This document shows positions 17,181 through 25,727 of a DNA stretch of 64,000 bases, one piece after another. Each line of letters begins with the position of its first letter. Position 1 is the first letter of the stretch. The stretch is taken from contig NZ_FMZD01000001.1 in assembly GCF_900101525.1 (NCBI RefSeq), positions 1 to 64,000 on the forward strand, read 5' to 3'. The translations under genes were made by a program, and so were the position numbers. Origin of the DNA: Marinilactibacillus psychrotolerans (GTDB lineage: Bacteria > Bacillota > Bacilli > Lactobacillales > Carnobacteriaceae_A). Under the pieces are notes generated by a model. It was not told the origin of the DNA. It worked only from the letters and a program-made list of their open reading frames with translations, and did no database searches.

Positions 17181-18957
17181 CTGACTCTACACCACCTTTT
17201 TCAATAACTTGTTGAATTGTTTCTTCTGTCTGCTTACGAATATCAGCAAAACGAGAAAGTTCTTCTTCAGGAATAAATTTAGAACGTCCAATTTTTTCTC
17301 GAATTTCATCGGTACCTTCATTGATTTCATCATAATATGCACCTAAGTCCATAGCACGAAGTGCTTTGTCTTGGAAATCAAGAATCGTTTCAATCATTTC
17401 AAATTGTTTTTCTCGAGAAGTATACGTATCAACATCATCAAACGCATTTTGTTGCAAGAAGTCTTCACGAATCATACGGGCAATGATTAATTTTAATCTA
17501 TCGCGTTCTGAAAGAGACTCTACCCCAACTAAACGAACAATCTCTTGAAGTTCAGATTCATCTTGCAGTAATGATTTAACTCTAGTAACTTTTGCAGCCC
17601 AATCAACATTCAGCTTTTTGCCTACAAAAGCATTCATATCATTTGAGTAAAGTGAATAAGAGCTTAACCAGTTAATTGAAGGAAAGTGACGTCTCTGAGC
17701 AAGTGATGAATCAAGACCCCAATAAACTTTTGCTACACGCAATGTATTTTGTGTAACTGGTTCAGAAGTATCTCCACCTGGAGGTGAAACCGCTCCAATA
17801 GCAGTAATACTACCTTCACGACCTTCAGAACCTAAAGAAATAACTTTCCCCGCACGTTCATAGTATTCAGCTAGACGACTACCTAAATACGCAGGATAAC
17901 CTTCATCCCCCGGCATCTCTTCTAGACGACCAGACATTTCACGCAACGCTTCAGCCCAACGAGAAGTTGAATCAGCCATAATTGCAACAGAGTATCCCAT
18001 ATCACGGAAATATTCAGCGATTGTAATACCGGTATAAATTGATGCTTCACGAGCCGCAACCGGCATATTAGAAGTATTTGCAATCAATACGGTTCTTTCC
18101 ATGATTGACTTACCTGTATTTGGATCAATCAATTCAGGAAACTCATTGATAACATCCGTCATCTCATTCCCACGTTCACCACAACCAACATAGACAACTA
18201 AATCAACATCAGCCCATTTTGCGATTTGGTGTTGCACAACTGTTTTACCAGCCCCGAAAGGTCCTGGTACAGCAGCAGCGCCACCTTTTGCAACTGGAAA
18301 TAATGTGTCGATAACACGTTGTCCAGTAATTAATGGTTCAACCGGATTTAATTTCTGGCTGATTGGACGACTACGTCTAACTGGCCATTTTTGGATCATT
18401 GTAAACCCTTTTTCACCTTCAGGTGTGTCAATAACGTAGAGTGTATCTGTTAGTTTAAAAGTTCCGCTAGAGATAGATTTAACTGTTCCACTAATACCGT
18501 TAGGTACCATGATTCTGTGTTCTAATACACTAGTCTCTTGAACAGTTCCTAAGATATCTCCACCTATAACTTCTGCTCCAATTTCTACAGTTGCAGTAAA
18601 GTCCCACTCTTTATCTCTATTAAGTGGCTTAATTTCCATACCACGTTCCAAAAAGTTACTATTGGTTTTATCCATAAATTCGTCTAATGGACGTTGGATT
18701 CCATCAAACATTTGTGCAATCATTCCTGGAGCTAATTCTACAGATAAAGGTTCTCCTGTAGTCTCAACTTTTTCACCAGGTCCAACCATTGAAGTTTCTT
18801 CATATACTTGAATAGATGCAACATCTTCACGCATCTCAATAATTTCTCCAATTAACCCTAATTCGCCAACTCGGCAAATATCTTGTATATTAGCTGACTC
18901 CATACCTTTAGCAGTAACTAAAGGTCCTGAAACACTAACAATTGTTCCGTTACTCAA
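17173..18957 (-). CDS. ntpA: V-type ATPase catalytic subunit A
   Basis: The catalytic subunit of V1, hydrolysing ATP to drive ion pumping. 594 residues. The long non-homologous insert typical of V-type A subunits (about 115-185) is present. Walker A is G-P-F-G-A-G-K-T-V (about 232-240), with the catalytic-Glu segment G-E-R-G-N-E-M and Walker B-like [17 protein letters not shown]. These features separate it from F-type alpha/beta. Lies 12 bases after ntpG. Confidence 0.98.
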   Translation of the reverse strand: MSNGTIVSVSGPLVTAKGMESANIQDICRVGELGLIGEIIEMREDVASIQVYEETSMVGPGEKVETTGEPLSVELAPGMIAQMFDGIQRPLDEFMDKTNSNFLERGMEIKPLNRDKEWDFTATVEIGAEVIGGDILGTVQETSVLEHRIMVPNGISGTVKSISSGTFKLTDTLYVIDTPEGEKGFTMIQKWPVRRSRPISQKLNPVEPLITGQRVIDTLFPVAKGGAAAVPGPFGAGKTVVQHQIAKWADVDLVVYVGCGERGNEMTDVINEFPELIDPNTGKSIMERTVLIANTSNMPVAAREASIYTGITIAEYFRDMGYSVAIMADSTSRWAEALREMSGRLEEMPGDEGYPAYLGSRLAEYYERAGKVISLGSEGREGSITAIGAVSPPGGDTSEPVTQNTLRVAKVYWGLDSSLAQRRHFPSINWLSSYSLYSNDMNAFVGKKLNVDWAAKVTRVKSLLQDESELQEIVRLVGVESLSERDRLKLIIARMIREDFLQQNAFDDVDTYTSREKQFEMIETILDFQDKALRAMDLGAYYDEINEGTDEIREKIGRSKFIPEEELSRFADIRKQTEETIQQVIEKGGVESDA

Positions 18958-18969
18958 ATTCGTACCCTC

Positions 18970-19281
18970 CTATAAAATATTTTGACCCACAGCTTTTTCG
19001 ACATTTTCTTGGACACGTTTCTTCCCAATGCCGCGTGAACCAGCATGATTCGGGATCAAAATGACGGCAGGTGTCATTTTAGCATCATATCTTCTAATAG
19101 TCTCTGGAATCAATTCTGCCAATTGTTCAGTCAAATAGACAACACCATAATTTTTTTCTGCGAGTTTGTCAATGATTCGTCTAGCCTCTTTTGCTTCTGT
19201 AGCAAAATGCACATCAAAGCCGAGCATTCTAAAGGCCAATACTGACTCTCTATCTCCAACAACACCAATATTGTTAGGCAT
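18970..19281 (-). CDS. ntpG: V-type ATPase subunit F (NtpG)
   Basis: A small shaft-associated subunit that binds subunit D. 103 residues with the family pattern I-G-V-V-G-D-R-E-S-V-L-A-F-R-M-L-G, then G-V-V-Y-L-T-E-Q and a final I-P-N-H-A-G-S-x-G-I-G-K-K-R-V-Q-E-N-V-E-K-A-V-G. Position between the C and A subunit genes matches E. hirae ntpG. It overlaps ntpC by 8 bases. Confidence 0.93.
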   Translation of the reverse strand: MPNNIGVVGDRESVLAFRMLGFDVHFATEAKEARRIIDKLAEKNYGVVYLTEQLAELIPETIRRYDAKMTPAVILIPNHAGSRGIGKKRVQENVEKAVGQNIL

Positions 19282-20296
19282 AATTCAATCGCATCCTTTC
19301 TCTGATTCCATCGGCAGAAACGCCGTTTTCCTTACCAGAAAGAATAAGTCGCAGGTTTTTTACTTCTGTCTCTTTTGCATAAATGTAAGCTACGATGGGT
19401 AGTGGCCCAAAAGCTTTCAATTTAGCATCCTTCATCATTTTCATATAAGCATTATCTGTTTCAAAATCAATTTTCACTGGTGAAATTTCATTTGTTTCAG
19501 AATCAACTGAAGCTTCGATGATAGATCTATATTTCGTATTCATTAGAGCACTTGCAGCAGAACTAAGATCTTTAGTAGCAATCTCTAATAATTTTTCTTT
19601 AGGTATAGATCCTGAGCTAGATAAAATTGTTAATAAGAAATTACGTGTTCTATTTTGTCTCATTGCCCGTGTCAATGTAGACAGGTTCTGAAAATCAATA
19701 AAAGTCTCGACCATTTCTGGAATTTCAGGTTCATTCGTTTCATCAGCAAGAATGCGCATATGAGTGAAATAACGTCGATCTAAAATAATATCTACTGCCT
19801 GAGCATTATGATATTGATCATAGTCTTCTTGTACTTCGTGGATGCTATCTAGATAAGGCTGAGGTAAAACATCAGAATCCCCTGTTCTTACTGCTTGTCT
19901 CAATTCAGATATGTCATATCGACCAATAGGAATGAATAGGTGATCTAGTTCCTGATCCGTAAACTCTTCTTTAAAAAGAACTTTAAGATTATGATAAGCA
20001 TAACGCAGTCCGAACAACTCAATTAAAGCTTTGTTCGGACTTATGTTGAATAATTCATCAAAAGTCTGATGTAGTTCGTTCATCAGCATAGTGTCATAGT
20101 TCTTATCTTCTTTTATTCGATCAACATCATTTCTATACGGAGTTTCACGCAGTACATTTACAGCATCTTCAAAAGAATTGGCTGCAAGCATGCGATCATA
20201 CTGTCCCCGATTCAGGAGGTTATTTTCATACACACGAATGAGTACATTACTTGAACCATAAGCGGTATCTTTCAAAATTTTCTCCTCCTTAATCAA
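19274..20296 (-). CDS. ntpC: V-type ATPase subunit C/d
   Basis: The socket protein joining the central shaft to the c-ring. 340 residues, helical, no membrane segment, the usual length for NtpC/AtpC. Typical stretches are V-R-V-Y-E-N-x-L-L-x-R at the start, the N-D/Y-H-N-L-K-V-L-F-K region at about 100, and the C-terminal P-L-P-I-V-A-Y-I-Y-A-K-E-T-E-V-K-N-L-R (about 297-315), a strong family signature. The start overlaps the ntpE stop by 8 bases. Confidence 0.95.
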   Translation of the reverse strand: MIKEEKILKDTAYGSSNVLIRVYENNLLNRGQYDRMLAANSFEDAVNVLRETPYRNDVDRIKEDKNYDTMLMNELHQTFDELFNISPNKALIELFGLRYAYHNLKVLFKEEFTDQELDHLFIPIGRYDISELRQAVRTGDSDVLPQPYLDSIHEVQEDYDQYHNAQAVDIILDRRYFTHMRILADETNEPEIPEMVETFIDFQNLSTLTRAMRQNRTRNFLLTILSSSGSIPKEKLLEIATKDLSSAASALMNTKYRSIIEASVDSETNEISPVKIDFETDNAYMKMMKDAKLKAFGPLPIVAYIYAKETEVKNLRLILSGKENGVSADGIRERMRLNYA

Positions 20297-20870
20297 ATAA
20301 TTCTTTTGTTATGATTGGAATCAATTCTGACTTAGCATCATCAATCAATGCATCGAACAAGAAATTGTATTCAATTCCATCTTTTTGAACAAGTACTCCT
20401 GCTTCATCACTTATAGTCTCATTAGACAATGTAGCCACTAGCTCAGGATCTGTAGTTTCATTGATCCAAGCTTGATCTACAAGATTTACAGTTTTTTCTC
20501 CACTAACCAGCGTTATTTTATTTTCATGTTTAAACTGATTCAACACTCCAGCTAAGAAGAGTTTATAATCTGCTTCACTGATGTGGTTCATTTCTTCTTT
20601 AACATCCTTGATCACTTTAGAGAGGATATCTTGCTTAGCTGCTAGTACATTATTCCTTCTTTGAATCTCTAAAGTATTTTTACGGATTGTATAATTATTT
20701 TGAGCTGTTTCAGCGATTGCTTGTTTACGAGCAATTTTGTCTTGTTCTTCTTTAACACGTGCAGCTTGGATTTCATTTTCAGCATCTTTTTGAGCTTCTT
20801 CCACACGTTGACGAATAGCTGCTTTTTCTTTCTCAACAACTCTTTCTGTCAAAAGTTTTAAATCTGCCAT
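20289..20870 (-). CDS. ntpE: V-type ATPase subunit E (peripheral stalk)
   Basis: Part of the peripheral stalk, pairing with NtpF as a coiled coil. 193 residues: a charged N-terminal helix of about 90 residues rich in Glu, Lys and Ala, then a globular C-terminal half. Start has a strong AAGGAGG eight bases before ATG. It is separated from ntpK by about 90 bp holding a stem-loop, the largest gap inside this operon. Confidence 0.92.
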   Translation of the reverse strand: MADLKLLTERVVEKEKAAIRQRVEEAQKDAENEIQAARVKEEQDKIARKQAIAETAQNNYTIRKNTLEIQRRNNVLAAKQDILSKVIKDVKEEMNHISEADYKLFLAGVLNQFKHENKITLVSGEKTVNLVDQAWINETTDPELVATLSNETISDEAGVLVQKDGIEYNFLFDALIDDAKSELIPIITKELFD

Positions 20871-20906
20871 GCTAAACCTCCTTAGTAGTTCTTCTTTTCA
20901 TGGAGA

Positions 20907-20933
20907 ATATAGACCTGTTGAAAAGATCTATAT
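20907..20933 (-). other. Stem-loop in the ntpK-ntpE spacer
   Basis: ATATAGA (20907-20913) pairs with TCTATAT (20927-20933), extendable by GG/CC with a bulge. There is no T-run. A position directly after the c-subunit gene suggests it could protect the ntpK mRNA 3' end, since the c subunit is needed in excess. Confidence 0.4.
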
Positions 20934-20963
20934 CCGAATTTAAGAAGTGATTTTATTATAGAA

Positions 20964-21437
20964 TTATAAGATAATCATTACTAAGGAAATAACGAAACCT
21001 AAAATAGCATAAGTTTCAACCATCGCTGAGTAGATAATCCCTTTTGTTGTATGCTCAGGTTTTTGTGCCAAGATTTGCATAGCTGCAGAAGATACGCGTC
21101 CTTGGTTACCACCAGAAGAAAGACAAGTGAATGCAACTGGTAGGCCAGCCACAAACAAGTACCAACCTTCAGAAACTGCTAAATCTGGAGTGATTTGCAA
21201 GAAAATCAAGAATCCAATAACGAAACCATAAAGACCTTGTGTCGCTGGAAGCATTTGTAGTACCAATGCACGACCAAATGATTCTGGTTGTTCTTTAGTT
21301 AATGCTGCTGCTGCTTCCCCTGCAATTGATACCCCGCGTGATGATCCGATTCCTGAAAAGATAACAGCCATTGCAATTCCTAATCCAGCAAAAATTTGAC
21401 CTGTGTTATCCCCTAAAAGTGTTTGTAAAAATTCCAT
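20964..21437 (-). CDS. ntpK: V-type ATPase c-ring subunit K (Na+ type)
   Basis: The 16-kDa proteolipid that forms the ion-carrying ring. Start at M-E-F-L-Q-T (21437), with GGAGG 11 bases upstream; a longer ORF to 21482 would add 15 hydrophilic residues and overlap ntpI. 157 residues, four membrane helices in two hairpins. The Na+ ligands of E. hirae NtpK (Leu61, Thr64, Gln65, Gln110, Glu139) are all found two residues later: L63, T66, Q67 in L-P-A-T-Q-G, Q112 in G-N-Q-G-R-V and E141 in M-V-E-T-Y-A. This points to Na+ rather than H+ transport. Confidence 0.96.
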   Translation of the reverse strand: MEFLQTLLGDNTGQIFAGLGIAMAVIFSGIGSSRGVSIAGEAAAALTKEQPESFGRALVLQMLPATQGLYGFVIGFLIFLQITPDLAVSEGWYLFVAGLPVAFTCLSSGGNQGRVSSAAMQILAQKPEHTTKGIIYSAMVETYAILGFVISLVMIIL

Positions 21438-21460
21438 TATAATATTCCTCCATTTTTTAA

Positions 21461-23416
21461 TTAATTCTTTTGTTTCAACCAAATATGTTTTTCAAGTGTT
21501 TTCAATGGTGTCAACGGCTTCCCGCCACCCTCAAAAAACTTACCGAAGAACTCAACGTACTGCAATCTGGATGAGTGAACATAAGCACTCAAGAATGACA
21601 ATGCAAGGTTCATTGCTTGTAGTGCAATAATTAGCACCACACCAATTGTAAATCTGAATAACGGTGGTAAATAACCTACTATAAGGTTAAATGCCATAGC
21701 AATGTTCGCACTTGCTACACCAAGAGCCATTAGACGGGTATAACTAACGATGTCCCCGACATAACCAGTAACTCCATATAAATTATAAAGTCCCAGACCA
21801 AATCCTAGTGCTTTATTTTTACTTGAAATTGTAGAAACGACTATAATTCCAGCTACATTGATTAATGCTAGACCAATACCGATTTGAGTAACTAAAGGAA
21901 TGCTGAAGACGATTGATCCTAAAACATATATTGCAAGTCCTATAAGCATCATTGCCCAAGCATAACCATCTACATAACTAGATGCTCTCTGTCCCTGACG
22001 TCCTTTAATGATACCATTCATGATCAATCCGAAAATTAATTGGATAACACCAATAATGACGGATATAACCATAACGACTATAACGTCATCCTGCAGTGAG
22101 AGCACATGGAACGGTAAAGAAATTCCAAAGAAACTTCCAAAGAATAGTCCAAATGCCATTGTCGGGTAGGCTAAAATATGAAGAAACTTCATAAATCTAC
22201 GAGTTGACCCTTCAACATTGAAAAATCTCAGAGCCACAAAAGTTCCAAGCCACAATAGTAACCCATATCCCAAGTCTGCTCCAATCATTCCAAAGAAAAT
22301 TAAGAAAAATGGAAACATCAGTGGTGTAGGATCCACTTCGTTATATTTTGGTAAACTGAACATCTCTGTAATCAGTTCAAAAGGCTTAATTAGGCTGTTA
22401 TTATGCAAGACAATTGGAACTTGATCGAATTCTTCCATCTTGACATCGTCCGTCATAATAACCACAGCGTCTTCACCCAAGTCGGTATTAATTATATGTT
22501 TTAAAGAATCAAGTTTATCTTCTTCAATCCAACCACTAGCTATAAATAAATGTTCGCTATTTAATACTAAATCTTTCGCTAGTTCTCTTTGACCAAGATT
22601 ATAGTTGTATTCTTCTGCCAATTGTAAATCTCTTGACACTGAACGCCAACCTTTTATTTCTTTTTTCAAAGCGGCTTCTTTTTCATGAAGAGATTTCTGA
22701 TTATTCAAATTTGAATATAAGGCATCTTCAGGTAGAAGCTCGAAAGGGTACTTCAATTCTCTGAAACTTAACTCAGTAGTCAATTTCTTGAATTGCTCTT
22801 CCTGCTCTTTAGCAAGAATGATTAGGTAGGCAATTTCATCACTTCTACTAAAAATTTCTTCGTAGTATGCAGTAGATAATTCATCTAATCCTCCAATAAG
22901 CATAGGAGCGTGTTCATTGTCTACTGTACCTATATGGACATTCAGAAGTTTCAATCCATTGACTTCAGAAGGATGGAATTTTAATTCACGCCATTTTCTT
23001 AAGAATGATTCTTCTTCTTGTAGTGCTTTCTTACGTTCTTCAATGTGATTAAGTTCTTCTTCTTTATCCTGTACCTGACTAATCAAACCTTTAATATCAG
23101 TATTTTTAACATTATTTTCTAACTCTTCTAAAGAGAGTACTTCTCTCTTAGTTTTGAGTTTTTCGATCATTCCAGGTTCAGGAATATATTGTTTTACGTA
23201 AGATAATGCATGTTTAATATCTTGAAGTTCTGACTTATAGTCCAACGTATCATTATAAACATCAGCAACTTCGAATTGTTCTAATATATCTTCCTCTAAA
23301 ACATTAGAAAGTGAAATGACTTCAATGCTTTGCATCTCTTGAATCGAGCGCAACAAAGTTTCTTTGTTCTGTTGCTCAGCCATCAAAGTCAATTTTTTCA
23401 TTTTAGCGATTGCCAT
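21461..23416 (-). CDS. ntpI: V-type ATPase subunit I/a (membrane stator)
   Basis: The stator subunit that provides the ion half-channels next to the c-ring. 651 residues. The N-terminal half (about 1-330) is soluble with long coiled coils. The C-terminal half has about seven or eight membrane helices, starting P-T-P-L-M-F-P-F-F-L-I-F-F-G-M-I-G-A-D-L-G-Y-G. The conserved helix with S-Y-T-R-L-M-A-L-G-V-A-S-A-N-I-A (about 560) carries the essential arginine. Its start overlaps the ntpF stop by 14 bases, and ntpK follows about 20 bases downstream. Confidence 0.96.
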   Translation of the reverse strand: MAIAKMKKLTLMAEQQNKETLLRSIQEMQSIEVISLSNVLEEDILEQFEVADVYNDTLDYKSELQDIKHALSYVKQYIPEPGMIEKLKTKREVLSLEELENNVKNTDIKGLISQVQDKEEELNHIEERKKALQEEESFLRKWRELKFHPSEVNGLKLLNVHIGTVDNEHAPMLIGGLDELSTAYYEEIFSRSDEIAYLIILAKEQEEQFKKLTTELSFRELKYPFELLPEDALYSNLNNQKSLHEKEAALKKEIKGWRSVSRDLQLAEEYNYNLGQRELAKDLVLNSEHLFIASGWIEEDKLDSLKHIINTDLGEDAVVIMTDDVKMEEFDQVPIVLHNNSLIKPFELITEMFSLPKYNEVDPTPLMFPFFLIFFGMIGADLGYGLLLWLGTFVALRFFNVEGSTRRFMKFLHILAYPTMAFGLFFGSFFGISLPFHVLSLQDDVIVVMVISVIIGVIQLIFGLIMNGIIKGRQGQRASSYVDGYAWAMMLIGLAIYVLGSIVFSIPLVTQIGIGLALINVAGIIVVSTISSKNKALGFGLGLYNLYGVTGYVGDIVSYTRLMALGVASANIAMAFNLIVGYLPPLFRFTIGVVLIIALQAMNLALSFLSAYVHSSRLQYVEFFGKFFEGGGKPLTPLKTLEKHIWLKQKN

Positions 23417-23729
23417 ATCGACGCACTACCTCCTCTGCTATTCGATTGGCTAGAGCTTGCTTGTTTTCTTGATAAGCCTGTTCGAACCGCTCTGCTTCTC
23501 TATCAGCGGATTCATCCATTTCAGCTTGATCTTTATCTAACTTAGCAGAAAAGATCTGTTGTTGTTCGGATTCATATTCTGATAATTCAGCTTCAAGTTT
23601 AGATTGAATAGATTCAATTGTCTCAGCTGTTTCTAACTCGATCTGCTTGATTTCATCATCAGCATCTTTCCGTAATTGAGAAGCGCGTGCTTCAGCTTCT
23701 TTAACATAATTTATTGCTTCACGGTTCAT
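23403..23729 (-). CDS. ntpF: V-type ATPase peripheral stalk subunit (NtpF / subunit G-H type)
   Basis: The partner of NtpE in the peripheral stalk. Start at M-N-R-E-A-I-N-Y (23729), preceded by GGAGG at seven bases; the ORF extends to 23771 but the extra 14 residues lack a ribosome binding site. 108 residues forming one long Glu/Lys/Ala/Gln-rich coiled coil ending in R-I-A-E-E-V-V-R-R-Y-G. First gene of the nine-gene operon (F-I-K-E-C-G-A-B-D), identical in order to E. hirae. The promoter lies at about 23847-23876. Confidence 0.88.
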   Translation of the reverse strand: MNREAINYVKEAEARASQLRKDADDEIKQIELETAETIESIQSKLEAELSEYESEQQQIFSAKLDKDQAEMDESADREAERFEQAYQENKQALANRIAEEVVRRYGNR

Positions 23730-23769
23730 ATCGTGCCTCCTTCCGCCAAAAAGGACGTGACTAACAAGC

Positions 23770-23789
23770 ATCTTCTCACCCCAGAAGAT
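23770..23789 (-). other. Stem-loop in the ntp operon leader
   Basis: ATCTTCT (23770-23776) pairs with AGAAGAT (23783-23789) across a 6-base loop, about 40 bases before the ntpF start. No T-run follows. It may stabilise the mRNA or modulate translation. Confidence 0.35.
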
Positions 23790-23833
23790 ATTTACCTTGA
23801 AAGCTCACGCCCAACCGCATTATTATTTATTTC

Positions 23834-23876
23834 GACCACGTGGTCTATATTACCATACGTTTTCTTTTGTTGTCAA
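23834..23876 (-). promoter_or_regulatory. ntp (V-ATPase) promoter with palindromic operator
   Basis: Minus strand: TTGACA (23876-23871), 18-bp spacer, TAATAT (23852-23847). The perfect 12-bp palindrome GACCACGTGGTC (23834-23845) starts one base after the -10, so it covers the expected transcription start. This is where a repressor would bind. The rest of the gap up to degV (about 23880-24124) is AT-rich and I see nothing further in it. Confidence 0.7.
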
Positions 23877-24124
23877 TTACGTCTCCTCCCACTTAAATGA
23901 GGATAAACGTTGAACAACTAAAGGTTGTGAGCACTTGCAACTTTACTTTATTTACATTATGAATCTATAATCAGACAATATCAGCATCTACTTTATTTTC
24001 TTAACATCATTTTCAAAAAAATACTGATTTAAAGCTACTCAACACCTGTATTCTCCTACTATAAAGATTTGTTTCAATAATTAAGTTGAGTACGAATAAA
24101 TAAGTGCATACTTAAAATAGATAG

Positions 24125-24991
24125 TTACTTCTCATTTCCAAAACTAAATAGTGCCAAAGAGCCAAATCCAGTATGTGAAGCTATTGTAGGACCATAAGAG
24201 GTAATAATAATTTGTTTAAATACCTCTTTACTTTCAAGCAACTTTTTTACATATTCTGCATCTTCAAATACACCGACATGCCCAATAAAAATCGTTTGAT
24301 TTTCTGGCTTTATGATTCCTGCTAGCGTTTGATCTACTAAAAAATGTAATGATTTTTTTCTTCCTCTGACTTTTGAGTAGGGAACCAGTTTCCCTTCGCT
24401 TGTCATAACAATAATTGGTTTGATACTCAATATAGAACCAACCGTTGCTGCTGTAGCTGATATTCGGCCTCCACGTTGAAGATGTTTAATATCATCAACA
24501 GTAACCCAAGAATGTACAGAGTTTTTATGTTCTTCTATCCATTCTACCAGCTCATTTAAAGACATTCCCTCTCTCTTTCTCTTAGCAGCTTCATAAACTA
24601 ATAATCCTTGACCCAATGAGGCTGCTTTAGTATCCACAATTGTAATTTGTACTTCCTTATATTCTTCTTTCAGTATTTCCACTGCCTGGAGGGCATTATT
24701 ATAGGAACCACTCAATCCAGAAGAAAAGGCCAAATAGAGGACTGGCTTATTTTTCTCAACATATTGCTTGAACTTTTCAATATAAGTATGCACATTAATT
24801 TGAGAAGTAGAAGCAGTTGCTCCTTCTTTTAACCTTTTAAAGAAATGAACCTTATCAAACGATACTCCCACATCATCAACCAGCTCTTCGCTTTCTATAG
24901 AAATAATAAAATTAAACACTTCTATTTGATACTCTTCTATTATCTCTAAAGGAAGATCGCAACAAGAGTCTGTGATGATCTCATACTCCAT
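24125..24991 (-). CDS. DegV family fatty-acid-binding protein
   Basis: DegV/FakB proteins bind a fatty acid and, with the kinase FakA, present it for acyl-phosphate formation. 288 residues. N-terminal D-S-C-C-D-L-P; the lipid carboxylate site T-A-S-T-S-Q-I (about 57-63); S-S-G-L-S-G-S-Y-N (about 89), a strong family mark; R-G-G-R-I-S-A-T-A-A (about 173); and G-P-T-I-A-S-H-T-G-F-G at the end. No fak partner is in the window. Monocistronic, with a TATAAT-type -10 (25029-25024, weak -35) about 35 bases upstream. Confidence 0.9.
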   Translation of the reverse strand: MEYEIITDSCCDLPLEIIEEYQIEVFNFIISIESEELVDDVGVSFDKVHFFKRLKEGATASTSQINVHTYIEKFKQYVEKNKPVLYLAFSSGLSGSYNNALQAVEILKEEYKEVQITIVDTKAASLGQGLLVYEAAKRKREGMSLNELVEWIEEHKNSVHSWVTVDDIKHLQRGGRISATAATVGSILSIKPIIVMTSEGKLVPYSKVRGRKKSLHFLVDQTLAGIIKPENQTIFIGHVGVFEDAEYVKKLLESKEVFKQIIITSYGPTIASHTGFGSLALFSFGNEK

Positions 24992-25279
24992 AATCTCAAC
25001 TCCTTTCTATGAATTCTATCATCATTATACTGATACAATATTAAAATAGGAAGAGATTGATCCTTTATTTCATACTTAAATATTTAAAATAAAAATAGAG
25101 CAATTAACAAATGCAGGAGTAGTCTTAGCATTATGAGGGTTTATTATCAGATTAAAATTGAATATGAAAATTAGTAAAGAAAAAAAAGAATAACTTGGTT
25201 GTCTTTTTATCTTATCGTATTTATTTGGGATTAATTAATACCCAAATTGATACAGTATTTATTTAATTTTTAATTAGTG

Positions 25280-25328
25280 TTGACATTCTGAATGTTTGTT
25301 CGGTATAATAAGTTTAAACAAATGTTCG
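25280..25328 (+). promoter_or_regulatory. Strong promoter flanked by two LexA-like (SOS) boxes
   Basis: TTGACA (25280-25285), 18-bp spacer, TATAAT (25304-25309). Two sites fit the Firmicutes LexA box (CGAAC-N4-GTTCG type). Box 1 at 25289-25302 lies in the spacer (reverse strand CGAACAAACATTCA) and box 2 at 25315-25328 (TAAACAAATGTTCG) covers the start region. Each matches about 12 of 14 positions. The gap before it (24992-25279) is AT-rich and holds only the degV promoter region. Confidence 0.7.
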
Positions 25329-25341
25329 GGGAGATGAAAGT

Positions 25342-25674
25342 ATGGAAAAATTGGCAATTGAAAAAAGTACAATTATGTCTTATTTCAAAGAAAATTATTC
25401 GAATTACATCAAAGGCAGTCCTTTTTCTCTTCAAAAGCAAATGCCTGTAATGCAATTGAGACACTTTATCAAACAAGCAGTCCGTAAAAAAAACTCAATT
25501 ACTATTCAGTTGAATCCAACTTTTAATCAAACAACTGTTTCAGAATGTACAGGAATCGCCACATTTTCTCCTTATTCTAGCCAGCTTATTTTAACTAGTC
25601 TGGATAATAAAACAATTCATTTAATCAACAGTGAACAAATTAGACATATTCGCTTAAATCCTAACTCTAAATAA
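25342..25674 (+). CDS. YolD-like protein, probable SOS gene
   Basis: 110 residues, no membrane segment. The order is a basic helical N-terminus, H-F-I-K-Q-A-V-R-K-K-N-S-I-T-I-Q-L, a short linker, C-T-G-I-A-T-F-S, L-I-L-T-S-L-D-N-K-T-I-H-L-I and Q-I-R-H-I-R-L. This helix-then-beta plan matches YolD-like proteins, which are usually encoded with a Y-family polymerase (UvrX/DinB) under LexA. Here no polymerase gene follows; a terminator and cls do. A GGGGAGATG ribosome binding site precedes ATG. The family call is by pattern only, but twin LexA-like boxes at the promoter support it independently. Confidence 0.65.
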   Translation: MEKLAIEKSTIMSYFKENYSNYIKGSPFSLQKQMPVMQLRHFIKQAVRKKNSITIQLNPTFNQTTVSECTGIATFSPYSSQLILTSLDNKTIHLINSEQIRHIRLNPNSK

Positions 25675-25679
25675 TTCAA

Positions 25680-25723
25680 AAACACCAATGCTGCTTATCT
25701 CTCTGCAGGATTGGTGTTTTTTT
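25680..25723. terminator. Bidirectional terminator between yolD-like gene and cls
   Basis: AAACACCAAT (25680-25689) pairs with ATTGGTGTTT (25710-25719), with an inner CTGC/GCAG. T7 follows on the plus strand and a T-run on the minus strand. It serves two convergent genes. Confidence 0.85.
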
Positions 25724-25727
25724 GATC

